From NCBI RefSeq assembly GCF_000771405.1, contig NZ_JDUI01000011.1, positions 49,613 through 113,612 of the forward strand: a DNA stretch of 64,000 nucleotides, written 5' to 3'. Position 1 is the first letter of the stretch. The number at the start of each line of letters is the position of its first letter. The position numbers were made by a program, and so were the translations under genes. Source of the stretch: Bifidobacterium pullorum DSM 20433. Its GTDB lineage: Bacteria; Actinomycetota; Actinomycetes; Actinomycetales; Bifidobacteriaceae. Shown piece after piece: positions 45,455 through 54,116 of this stretch. The notes beneath the pieces were generated by a model. It made no database searches and was not told the origin of the DNA. It saw only the letters and a list, made by a program, of their open reading frames with translations.

Positions 45455-46333
45455 ATGACAACACACACTCCGACACCATCCGACGGCAAACTGCTCGGCG
45501 CGGCCGACATCCGCCGCATCGCCGACGAGGCCGGCGTCAGCCCGACGAAGAAGTTCGGACAGAACTTCGTCATCGACCCGGGAACGGTGCGTCGCATCGT
45601 CAGGGAGGCCGGCGTCAAAGCCGGCGATCGGGTCCTGGAGGTCGGCCCCGGACTGGGATCGCTGACGCTGGCGATCCTGGAGACGGGCGCGACGGTGACC
45701 GCGGTGGAGATCGACCCACCGCTGGCCGAACGACTGCCCCGCACCGTGGCGGAGTTCATGCCGGCGGCCGCGGAACGGCTCACCGTCATCACCAGCGACG
45801 CCTTGGCACTCACCCCCGATATGCTCGCCACCGGTGATGACCGGCTGACACTGGTGGCCAATCTGCCGTACAACGTGGCCACGCCGATCATCCTCACCCT
45901 GCTGGAGCGGTTCGAACGACTCGACTCGTTCCTGGTCATGGTGCAGAAGGAGGTCGCCGACCGTCTGGCGGCCGGCCCCGGCAGCAAGATCTACGGCACG
46001 CCCAGCGTCAAGCTGGCCTGGTACGGCACGTCCGAACGCGCCGGGGTCATCGGGCGGAACGTGTTCTGGCCGGCGCCGAACGTCGATTCCGCACTGGTGC
46101 GTTTCTCCCGGTACGCCGAGCCGCGGTTCCCCGGGGTGGACCGGACGCGCGTGTTCGCCCTGATCGACGCCGCGTTCGGGCAACGCCGCAAGACGCTGCA
46201 CGCCGCGCTCAAGCGATTGGTCCCCGCCGAGGCGTTCGCCGCCGCGGGCATCGACCCCACGCGCCGCGGCGAGACGCTGACCATCGACGAATTCGCCCGA
46301 CTCGCCCAAGCCACCCAGGAGGTACAGGCATGA
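45455..46333 (+). CDS. rsmA: 16S rRNA dimethyladenosine transferase
   Basis: A 292-aa RsmA/KsgA enzyme that dimethylates A1518 and A1519 of 16S rRNA. Motif [14 protein letters not shown], motif [13 protein letters not shown] and the C-terminal [13 protein letters not shown] are present; the N-terminal [11 protein letters not shown] is the family signature. The ATG at 45455 has GAGGATC just upstream; further in-frame starts lie inside the preceding gene. It overlaps ispE by four bases, a common actinobacterial gene order. Confidence 0.95.
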   Translation: MTTHTPTPSDGKLLGAADIRRIADEAGVSPTKKFGQNFVIDPGTVRRIVREAGVKAGDRVLEVGPGLGSLTLAILETGATVTAVEIDPPLAERLPRTVAEFMPAAAERLTVITSDALALTPDMLATGDDRLTLVANLPYNVATPIILTLLERFERLDSFLVMVQKEVADRLAAGPGSKIYGTPSVKLAWYGTSERAGVIGRNVFWPAPNVDSALVRFSRYAEPRFPGVDRTRVFALIDAAFGQRRKTLHAALKRLVPAEAFAAAGIDPTRRGETLTIDEFARLAQATQEVQA

Positions 46334-47232
46334 CCACACAGGAACCGCCGCAGTCCGTCAGCGTGGACTGCCCCGCCAAGACCAACCTCACGTTGCGGGT
46401 CGGCGCGCCGCGCGCCGAATGGGGCAACCGTCACGCCCTGGACACCATCTACTGCGCGGTAGGGGTCTACGACACCATCACCGCCACGCGCAAGGCCCCG
46501 GGAACCGGCTTCTCCCTGGACCTGACCGGCACGCATCTGGGCGACCTGGCCTCGTCCGGCACCGATATGCGTCGCAACCACGCGGTACTGGCGCTGTTCG
46601 CGCTGGCCGAGGCCAGCGGCCATGAGCCCGACGTGGCGTTGAGCATCGACAAGCGCATCCCCGTGGGCGCCGGGCTGGGCGGCGGCTCCGCCGACGCGGC
46701 GGCCACGCTACTGGCGTTGAACGCGCTGTGGGAGTTGGACTGGCCGATCGAGCGGCTGCGCACCGTGGCGGCCGGATTGGGCGCGGACATGCCGTTCTGC
46801 CTGAGCGGCGGCTATGCGCGGGGCACGGGGTTCGGCGAACTCATCGAGCCGTTGGATGATGCCGCGGCGGCGCGGCTGCGCGCACAGGGCTATGCGGGGA
46901 CGCTGCTGATCGGCGCCTACCAGGCGGAACTGCGCACGCCGGAGGTCTACGCGACCTTCGACGAACTGGGCGGCGACCCCGGGCACGCCAATGACCTGCA
47001 GCGGGCCGCGATCTCCCTGCACCCGCGCAGCGGCGCCGCCGTCGACGCGGCCGAACGCGCCGGGGCGACGCACGCGTTCGTCTCCGGTTCCGGCCCCTCC
47101 GTGGTGGCGTTCGTCCCCGACCAGGAGCGGATGCACGCCGTGGTCCAGGCATGGCGCGATGCCGGCGCGGTCGACCGCATCATCGCGGCCGAGGCGCCGG
47201 CTGCCCCAAAGGTGCACATCCACACGGCCTAG
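46330..47232 (+). CDS. ispE: 4-diphosphocytidyl-2-C-methyl-D-erythritol kinase
   Basis: A 300-aa GHMP kinase of the non-mevalonate isoprenoid pathway. Motif 1 [12 protein letters not shown] and motif 2 [20 protein letters not shown] (the ATP-binding glycine loop, about 112-131) are present, and motif 3 [12 protein letters not shown] stands near residue 258. The start ATGA overlaps the rsmA stop. Product would make isoprenoid precursors, needed among others for the undecaprenyl carrier of cell-wall synthesis. Confidence 0.93.
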   Translation: MTTQEPPQSVSVDCPAKTNLTLRVGAPRAEWGNRHALDTIYCAVGVYDTITATRKAPGTGFSLDLTGTHLGDLASSGTDMRRNHAVLALFALAEASGHEPDVALSIDKRIPVGAGLGGGSADAAATLLALNALWELDWPIERLRTVAAGLGADMPFCLSGGYARGTGFGELIEPLDDAAAARLRAQGYAGTLLIGAYQAELRTPEVYATFDELGGDPGHANDLQRAAISLHPRSGAAVDAAERAGATHAFVSGSGPSVVAFVPDQERMHAVVQAWRDAGAVDRIIAAEAPAAPKVHIHTA

Positions 47233-47295
47233 ACCGGCCCTGCGTCAGACGCTGACGATATGGTGGTAGCAATCATTCGTGGAGGATCTTGAGTT

Positions 47296-47925
47296 ATGAC
47301 ACAGCCTTATGACGAGCGGGAGGCCCGCAAGCAGTACATTCGTCATCGCCAGCGCACGGTGTTCACCGCCGTCGGCGCGGCCATGGCCGTCATACTGGTC
47401 GTCGCGATGCTGTTCTTCTTCCACGTCTTCGGTCTGGGGCGCGTCGGGGTGCCGGCGCAGGAGCCGAACTACGGCGTCACCGCCCCTTGCGCGCAGGCCG
47501 GCGAGGATGGCACCGCCGTCACGGTGAGCGCGCCGTCGGTGACCATCCGCGTGCTCAACGGCACCGAATTCTCCGGATTCGCCCAGGCCGTGGGCAAGGG
47601 GCTGGAGAACCGCGGGTTCACGCTGCAGAGCTACTCCACCTATCAGGACGCCAACGGCAACGGCATCAACAACGTCGAACGCACGACGATCTATTTCGGC
47701 CGCAACAGCATCAACCAGGCCTATACGCTCAACGACAACTTCACCGACGCGATCATGGTGATGGACGACCGCGAGGATGAACTCATCGACGTGGTGCTGG
47801 GCGCCACGTTCAAGAACCTCAAGGATCTGCACGAGGTCTCCGCCCCCGGCTCCCCGATCCAGGACTTCGCCACCTGCCAGCCGGCCGATCAGATGACCGA
47901 CCTGCCGGCGGCGATCGCGCACTGA
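47296..47925 (+). CDS. LytR_C-domain membrane protein
   Basis: A 209-aa protein with a short basic cytoplasmic leader, one membrane helix (about 22-44) and an extracellular LytR C-terminal-type domain (VTIRVLNGTEFSGFAQAVGK, about 78-180). Such domains occur alone or fused to LytR-CpsA-Psr enzymes that attach glycopolymers to the wall; here only the accessory domain is present, so it may bind cell-wall polymers or partner proteins. It is convergent with cca; a CGGCCC-N6-GGGCCG hairpin (47929-47946) lies across the stop region. Confidence 0.82.
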   Translation: MTQPYDEREARKQYIRHRQRTVFTAVGAAMAVILVVAMLFFFHVFGLGRVGVPAQEPNYGVTAPCAQAGEDGTAVTVSAPSVTIRVLNGTEFSGFAQAVGKGLENRGFTLQSYSTYQDANGNGINNVERTTIYFGRNSINQAYTLNDNFTDAIMVMDDREDELIDVVLGATFKNLKDLHEVSAPGSPIQDFATCQPADQMTDLPAAIAH

Positions 47926-47928
47926 TTC

Positions 47929-47946
47929 CGGCCCGTTACAGGGCCG
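47929..47946. terminator. Short hairpin between convergent genes
   Basis: CGGCCC (47929-47934) and GGGCCG (47941-47946) around GTTACA; the loop contains the cca stop codon. No T-tract; a weak bidirectional terminator at most. Confidence 0.35.
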
Positions 47947-49348
47947 CGTACCAGCGGCGCAGCTCCTCGACGGCCGTGTCGTGGTCCACGGGCCCGTTAT
48001 CCAGACGGTATTCCAGCATGTGCTTGTAGGCGCGTCCCACCATCGGACCCGGCTGCAGATCCAGCAACGCCATGATCTCGTTGCCGTCGAGATCCGGACG
48101 GATCGCGTCGAAATCCTCCTTCTGCTTGAGGTCGCGCACCCGCTGTTCCATCTCGTCCATCGCCGAGGCGAACACCATGGCCTTGCGCCGGTTCTGCGTC
48201 GTGGCGTCGGCACGCGTCAGTCGGTTGAGACGCTCATACAGGTGCCCCGCATCCTTGACGTACCGGCGCACCGCGGAATCGGTCCACGGCTCGTCCACAT
48301 AGCCGTGGAACCGCAGATGCAGGTTCACCAGCTCCGCCACGTCATCCACCACATGGTGGTCGAAGTGCAGGGCCTTCAGCCGCTTGCGCGTCATCTTGGC
48401 GCCCACAGCATCATGGTGGTGGAAGCTGACCTTGCCGCCGGCCTCGAACCTGCGGGTCTTCGGCTTGCCGATATCATGCATGAGCGCCGCCAGACGCAGC
48501 GTCAGGTCCGGCGCGGGCACCGGCCCGTCCGCTCCGGTCTCCAACGCCACGGCGCGGTCGATGACGATCATCGTGTGCTCGAACACGTCCTTGTGCCGGT
48601 GGTGCTCGTCGATTTCCAGCTGCAACGCCGGGATCTCGGGGAACACGATGTCGGCCAGCCCCGATTCCACCAACGCCTCGATGCCCGCACGGGGACGGTC
48701 GGACAGCAGCGTCTTGACCAGTTCGTCGCGCACCCGCTCGGCCGACACGATCGAGATGCGCTCGACCATCGCCGTGATCGCCTCGGCGGTCTCCGGCTCG
48801 ATGCGGAACCCCAGCTGCGCCACGAATCGGATCGCCCGCATCATCCGCAACGGATCGTCATCGAACGACTGCCGCGGGTCGACGGGCGTGCGCAGCACCC
48901 CCTTGGCCAAGTCGTTGGCGCCGCCGAACGGGTCCACGAACTCCAGATCGGGCACACGCAGCGCCATCGCGTTCACGGTGAAATCCCGCCGCGACAGATC
49001 CCCCTCCAACGTGTCGCCGTAGCTCACCTCCGGCTTGCGCGAATCCGGATCGTACGCGTCGGAACGGTAGGTGGTGACCTCCACCTGCACCTCGGTGCCG
49101 TCGTCACGCCGACGCATCGCGCCCAGGGTGCCGAACTTGCGGCCCATATCCCAGAACCCGTCACGGCCCCATCGCCGCAGAATCGGTTCGAACTGCTCCG
49201 GGCGGGCCGACGTGCAGAAATCCAGGTCATGCGAACGCCTATGCAGCAGCATGTCGCGCACCGGCCCGCCGACCAACGCCAGCTCATACCCCTCATCGGC
49301 GAACATCCGGCCCAAGGCAATGGCTTCCGGCCACACTTCGAAATTCAC
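47936..49348 (-). CDS. cca: CCA tRNA nucleotidyltransferase with HD domain
   Basis: A 470-aa enzyme that adds CCA to tRNA 3' ends, needed because the tRNA in this window does not encode it. The polymerase motif LVGGPVRDMLLHRRSHDLDF (catalytic DxD) and the RNA-binding RDFTVNAMAL and RIVRAIRF-like motif (MMRAIRFVAQLGF) are present, followed by an HD domain (FEHTMIVIDRAV, LAALMHDIGKP) about residues 235-360. The start is a GTG at 49348 with AAAGGG upstream. It reads toward the LytR_C gene and away from the NUDIX gene. Confidence 0.93.
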   Translation of the reverse strand: MNFEVWPEAIALGRMFADEGYELALVGGPVRDMLLHRRSHDLDFCTSARPEQFEPILRRWGRDGFWDMGRKFGTLGAMRRRDDGTEVQVEVTTYRSDAYDPDSRKPEVSYGDTLEGDLSRRDFTVNAMALRVPDLEFVDPFGGANDLAKGVLRTPVDPRQSFDDDPLRMMRAIRFVAQLGFRIEPETAEAITAMVERISIVSAERVRDELVKTLLSDRPRAGIEALVESGLADIVFPEIPALQLEIDEHHRHKDVFEHTMIVIDRAVALETGADGPVPAPDLTLRLAALMHDIGKPKTRRFEAGGKVSFHHHDAVGAKMTRKRLKALHFDHHVVDDVAELVNLHLRFHGYVDEPWTDSAVRRYVKDAGHLYERLNRLTRADATTQNRRKAMVFASAMDEMEQRVRDLKQKEDFDAIRPDLDGNEIMALLDLQPGPMVGRAYKHMLEYRLDNGPVDHDTAVEELRRWYAAL

Positions 49349-49486
49349 GCGCACCCTTTCACAGACGACTCTTGCGCATTCCAGCATACCGTCACCCGGC
49401 CACGCCGCAGGCCCACGGCGGAGACAACCATCGCGCAACCGACACCATTACCCCACCTGCACATAGATTTGAGTAAGGTGGAAACC

Positions 49487-50137
49487 ATGATTACGCCCGC
49501 AGACCTTGCACGCATGCTCGCGCATGCTGCGGGCAAGCATACCCAAAACCCGCTGGAACCGGACACGCTGCTGTACACTTCGCAGTCTCCGCGGCAGCCC
49601 GAACCCGAGCCGAGCGCACCGCCCGCGCCCACGCCGGCCATGATGCCGCCGCGCCGTAGCGGGGATGGTCCCACCACGTTCGCATCGCTGGACGCCCAGG
49701 AGCTGCCCGTGGTCCGCGAGTATTCCGCAGGTGGCCTGGTGTTCGACGAACGTGGCCGGGTGGCCATCATCGCCCGGCATTCGCGCAGCGGGCATCTGGA
49801 ATGGTGCCTGCCGAAGGGCCATATCGAGAAAGGCGAGACCCCGCAGCAGACCGCCGTGCGCGAGGTGCACGAGGAGACGGGCATCCTGGGTGAGGTCGTC
49901 GAATCGATCGCGACCATCGATTACTGGTTCACCGGCACCAACCAGCGTGTCCATAAGCTGGTCCATCATTTCGCGTTGCGCCGGATCAGCGGCGAGCTCA
50001 CCGTCGAAGGCGATCCCGACCATGAGGCCGAGGATGCGATCTGGGTGGACTTCGACGATCTCGACGATGTGCTGAGCTATCCGAACGAACGCAAGATCGC
50101 ATGGCTGTACGCCAAAAAACGCAATAGGCAGGAATAA
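49487..50137 (+). CDS. NUDIX hydrolase
   Basis: A 216-aa protein. A proline-rich N-terminal part (1-75) precedes a NUDIX domain with an intact box, starting GHIEKGETPQQTAVREVHEE and ending TGI (about residues 120-142), which binds the metal and cleaves a nucleoside diphosphate linked to another moiety. The rest of the domain continues to IWVDFDDLDDV. In actinobacteria this gene lies before the DUF6049 and murJ genes, as here; the substrate is not known. AAGGTGG precedes the ATG. The GTG of the next gene is 2 nt after its stop. Confidence 0.9.
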   Translation: MITPADLARMLAHAAGKHTQNPLEPDTLLYTSQSPRQPEPEPSAPPAPTPAMMPPRRSGDGPTTFASLDAQELPVVREYSAGGLVFDERGRVAIIARHSRSGHLEWCLPKGHIEKGETPQQTAVREVHEETGILGEVVESIATIDYWFTGTNQRVHKLVHHFALRRISGELTVEGDPDHEAEDAIWVDFDDLDDVLSYPNERKIAWLYAKKRNRQE

Positions 50138-50139
50138 CC

Positions 50140-52275
50140 GTGATCCCTTCCCCCGCCCGCTCCGGAATACGATTACGAGGCCGTATCGCCGCATGGCTGT
50201 CGGCCGTCGTGATGGCGTGCGCCATCTGGTTCGCCTGTCCCACGGCGGCGGCTGCGGAAGGCGACGTGACGCTCGACGTCACCGATGTCACCGCCGTGGT
50301 GACCGCCGATTCCGGATACCGGCTGGCGCTGTCCATCGTGAACAACACCGATCAAACGTTGCAGTCCGGTACGGTGACGCTTTTCACCGACACGCGCTAC
50401 ACGTTCGTCTCACGCAACGACATCCAGCAATGGGCGCAGGGCGAGGTCGGCATCCCCACGCCGCAGGAGCTGGCGCACACACAGACGCCGGCGGTGGCCC
50501 CCGGTGACACGGCCGCCGTCACCATCGACGTGGCGGCGGATAGCGAAACCCTGTCATCCATCACCGATTGGGGCCCCAAACCGGTATATGTCCGGCTCCA
50601 GGCCGGGCATACGACGGCCGACCTGCGCACCTTCCTGACCCGGTCGTCGGACGGACTGTCCGGTACGCGGACGCCGGCGATGGACGTGACCGTGGTCATG
50701 CCGCTGACCAGCGACGACTGGCAGGTGGACGAGGACGCCCTGGACCGCCTGCTGCACGACGGCAGCGGCACCGACGACATCCCGCTTGAGCTGACGGAGG
50801 AAGGCGAGGCGGATGCCAAGCAATGGGTCCAGCTGTCCAACCTTCATCCCCAACTGCAGCTCATCTCCGACCCGACCTACCTCGAAGCCATGGCGATGCC
50901 CGCCCGCAGCGCCGCCATCATGCAGCCCGCCGCGTTCGACATCACGGCTTACGCCGCGCAGGATCCGGAACGGATCGCCGCGGCCGGCATCGAGGATGAC
51001 CTGTGGAGCGCGGACGCCGGACTCGCCCATTACCGGCGGGCGCTGGGCGACGACCAGGCGACCGGGACCGCCATCGCCTGGCAGGGCGCGGGCGAGTGGA
51101 CCATGTCCGCCTTGGAGACGGCCAAACGTCAAGGGTATGACACGGTCGTCGCCACTAGCGGCTTCACCGAGACCTTCTCGGGAACGGTGCATACGGACAC
51201 CCATGTCGTCACCACGGACGCCGGCGATGTCACGGTGCTGTCCGCCCAACCCGTATTGAGCGCCCTGGCCAGCGGCGAGGCCACCAACGATGCGGCGACG
51301 GCGGAACGTACCTCGGCCGGCAGACTGGCCCGGTTCGTCGCCCAAAGCGCCTTCTACCAGATGGAGCAGCCATACGCCACGCGCAACCTGCTCGTCGTCA
51401 TCGATCCGACCGCCGACGCCGCGGCCGCCGACGCATTGCTGTCTGCCATCGAACAATCGCCGTGGCTGAACATGACCGATCTGGACACGCTGCTCCAGGC
51501 CGATCCGTACGCCACCGGGCAGGAGGCGTCCTGGGCGGTCCCCGAACGCGACGGCCTCAGCCAGGAGCAGCAGGACGGCATCACCCAGACGCTCGATGCC
51601 GCCGCCCAAACCGAAGCCCTCATCACCCGGTTCCAGGAAGCGGTCCTGGACGACGCATCGTCCACAGCCACGTCCGCCGAAGAGGATACGCAGGCGCTGG
51701 CGCGGCAGGACGCGGACGACGTCATGAAACGGCCGGCGGATTCCTCGGACTGGGCCGATGCACTGCGCGACACCAGCCGACGTCTCACCCTGCACGCGCT
51801 CTCCGGCAACGCCGCGGTCCGCGACCGCATGACCGCCGGCGTGCGGACGATAGCCGACGGGCTCAACACCGCGGTGTCCATCACCCCCATGGAGACCTTG
51901 AACGTGGTCAGCGAGACCGCCAACATGCCGGTCACCGTCAGCAACACGCTCCCCTACCCGGTGCGTGTCCGCATCTCAGCCACCACCGATTCGATGACCA
52001 TCGTCACCTCGCGGTTCGCCGACCTCACCGTGCCGCCCACCGGCGAGGAGCAGACCACACTCGCCGTGCGCGTCTCCACCTCCGGGTCGACGACGGCGCA
52101 CCTGACCTTATTGGACCGTGACGGCACCGTCTTCGGCGCATCGCAGTCCACCACCATCACCAGCGCGCTGCAGCTGAGCGACATGAGCGGGTTCCTCATC
52201 ATCGTATTCGCCGTCCTGCTCGGCATCGTCGGCCTGTGGCGCCAATTCCACCGTGTAAAGGATCCTGACGAATGA
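50140..52275 (+). CDS. DUF6049 family secreted/membrane protein
   Basis: A 711-aa protein starting at a GTG. It has a signal peptide (IAAWLSAVVMACAIWFACP, cleavage near AAAAEG), a long extracellular part with beta-rich segments and LSGTRTPAMDVTVVMPLT, and a single C-terminal membrane helix (FLIIVFAVLLGIVGLW, about 688-703) followed by a basic tail. DUF6049 proteins are conserved next to murJ in actinobacteria and are assumed to act in envelope assembly; no catalytic motif can be named. Overlaps murJ by four bases. Confidence 0.8.
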   Translation: MIPSPARSGIRLRGRIAAWLSAVVMACAIWFACPTAAAAEGDVTLDVTDVTAVVTADSGYRLALSIVNNTDQTLQSGTVTLFTDTRYTFVSRNDIQQWAQGEVGIPTPQELAHTQTPAVAPGDTAAVTIDVAADSETLSSITDWGPKPVYVRLQAGHTTADLRTFLTRSSDGLSGTRTPAMDVTVVMPLTSDDWQVDEDALDRLLHDGSGTDDIPLELTEEGEADAKQWVQLSNLHPQLQLISDPTYLEAMAMPARSAAIMQPAAFDITAYAAQDPERIAAAGIEDDLWSADAGLAHYRRALGDDQATGTAIAWQGAGEWTMSALETAKRQGYDTVVATSGFTETFSGTVHTDTHVVTTDAGDVTVLSAQPVLSALASGEATNDAATAERTSAGRLARFVAQSAFYQMEQPYATRNLLVVIDPTADAAAADALLSAIEQSPWLNMTDLDTLLQADPYATGQEASWAVPERDGLSQEQQDGITQTLDAAAQTEALITRFQEAVLDDASSTATSAEEDTQALARQDADDVMKRPADSSDWADALRDTSRRLTLHALSGNAAVRDRMTAGVRTIADGLNTAVSITPMETLNVVSETANMPVTVSNTLPYPVRVRISATTDSMTIVTSRFADLTVPPTGEEQTTLAVRVSTSGSTTAHLTLLDRDGTVFGASQSTTITSALQLSDMSGFLIIVFAVLLGIVGLWRQFHRVKDPDE

Positions 52276-54116
52276 GTTCTTCTGTCGGACGCAATTCACT
52301 GATCATGGCCTCCGGCACCGCGGCCTCGCGCGTGACCGGGCAGGTCCGCACCATCCTGTTGGCCGCGGCGATGGGCACCACGGGCATGGCCGCCAACGCC
52401 TACCAGGCCGGTTCGATGATCCCCCAGGTCATGTTCACCCTGGTTTCCGGCGGCATCTTCAACGCGGTTCTGGTGCCGCAGATCGTCCGCACGCTGAACA
52501 ACAAGAACGCCGAGGAGCAGCTGAACAAGCTCATCACGGTCGCCATCACCCTGCTGCTGGCCGTCACCCTGCTCATGGCGTCGGCCACGCCGCTGCTCAC
52601 CGCCCTGTATGTGGACGGCGGCACGGACATGATGGCGTTGACCAACGCCTTCACGCTGTGGTGCATGCCGCAGATCTTCTTCTACGGTCTGTACACCGTC
52701 ATCGGGCAGGTGCTGGCCGCCACGGACCACTTCGGCACCTACGCGTGGAGCTCTGTGGGCGCCAACATCATCAGCTGCCTGGGATTCACCGCGTTCATCC
52801 TGCTGTTCGGACGCGCGGACCAGCAGCCCGTCGACTTCTGGACGACCGGCAAGATCGCACTGACCGCGGGCGCGTGGACCGCCGGCGTGGCATTCCAGGC
52901 GCTGATCCTCTTCGTGCCGCTGGCCCGTACGGGCATCCGGTACCGTCCGCGGTGGGGGCTGCGCGGCATCGGTCTGCGCTCGATGGGGCCCGTCGCCGCC
53001 TGGAGCATCGGCGTGGTGGTCATCAATCAGCTGGCGAACATCATCAACACCCGCATCACCACCAGCGCGCCGGAGATCGCCGAGACGCAGTGGGGCATCA
53101 GCCAGTTCGACGTGGCGGGCAACGCCTCGTACCAGAACGCCTACACCCTGTTCATGCTGCCGTACTCCCTGATCGCGGTGTCCGTGTCCACGGCCATGTT
53201 CCCGCAGATCTCCAAGGCCCTGGCGGAGCAGGACATCGACGACGCGCGCCACCAGCTGAGCGCCACGCTGCGCAACGTAGGCGTGCTCATGTTCTTCTTC
53301 TCCGCCGCGTTCCTGGTGTTCCCCACCCCCATCACGCTGGCGCTGCTGCCCTCCGTCAGCGTCAAGGAGGCGCTGCTGATCGCCGGACCGCTGATGGGTC
53401 TGGGCGTCGGACTGCCGCTGACCTCCGCCTACCTGATCATTCAGCGCACATTCTACGCGTTCGAGGATGGTCTGCATCCGTTCCTGTTCGCCCTTGCGGC
53501 CTCCGGCGTCCAGGTGCTCACGGTCTTCGGCGCCACGTTCCTGCTGGCGCCGCAACGGTGGGCGGCCGTGCTGGGTGCGTCGATCTCGATCGGCAATATC
53601 GTATGCTTCCCGCTGCTGCTGTGGATGCTGCGCCGCAGGTTCCAGGGACGTCTCGACGGCCGCAGGCTGGCGCGTTCCTACGGCAAGGACCTGATCGCCG
53701 CCGCGGCGGCCGTCGCTGTGGGATTATGCCTGTGCCGCCCGGCCTGCGATCTGGTCGGGGCTCGGATCGATGCCGAGCAGGGGGTGATGAACTGGCCACA
53801 GGCCCTGGCCGTCTGCGTGATGATGACCGTGGTCGTCGCATTCGTCTACGTCGGTGCCCTCCGACTGATGCGCTCCGAGGAACTGCAGGCGGCGATCGGC
53901 ATGGTCACGTCCCGTCTGGGCGGGCGGCGGAGTGCCGGCCCGGCATCCCCGAACGCCTCCAATGACGCCGGTGACGTGGCTTCCTCCGCGATACATACCG
54001 AAAAGGGGCATAGCGGCCAACCGACCCCTCCGGACTCGACCAGCCCCACCGATACAATGGCAACAGCGTCGCAGGTAGCGTCGCGTCAGTGTGCCCGGGA
54101 GTCGAAGAAAGCATGA
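52272..54116 (+). CDS. murJ: Lipid II flippase MurJ
   Basis: A 614-aa membrane protein of the MviN/MurJ family that flips lipid II to the outer face of the membrane for peptidoglycan synthesis. About 14 hydrophobic helices occupy residues 1-540 (ASRVTGQVRTILLAAAMG at the start; NQLANIINTRITT in a cytoplasmic loop). A soluble C-terminal tail of about 60 residues, rich in Ser, Thr and Asp, follows. Mycobacterial MurJ carries a pseudokinase on the same chain; here the pseudokinase is a separate gene that overlaps this one by four bases. Confidence 0.93.
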   Translation: MSSSVGRNSLIMASGTAASRVTGQVRTILLAAAMGTTGMAANAYQAGSMIPQVMFTLVSGGIFNAVLVPQIVRTLNNKNAEEQLNKLITVAITLLLAVTLLMASATPLLTALYVDGGTDMMALTNAFTLWCMPQIFFYGLYTVIGQVLAATDHFGTYAWSSVGANIISCLGFTAFILLFGRADQQPVDFWTTGKIALTAGAWTAGVAFQALILFVPLARTGIRYRPRWGLRGIGLRSMGPVAAWSIGVVVINQLANIINTRITTSAPEIAETQWGISQFDVAGNASYQNAYTLFMLPYSLIAVSVSTAMFPQISKALAEQDIDDARHQLSATLRNVGVLMFFFSAAFLVFPTPITLALLPSVSVKEALLIAGPLMGLGVGLPLTSAYLIIQRTFYAFEDGLHPFLFALAASGVQVLTVFGATFLLAPQRWAAVLGASISIGNIVCFPLLLWMLRRRFQGRLDGRRLARSYGKDLIAAAAAVAVGLCLCRPACDLVGARIDAEQGVMNWPQALAVCVMMTVVVAFVYVGALRLMRSEELQAAIGMVTSRLGGRRSAGPASPNASNDAGDVASSAIHTEKGHSGQPTPPDSTSPTDTMATASQVASRQCARESKKA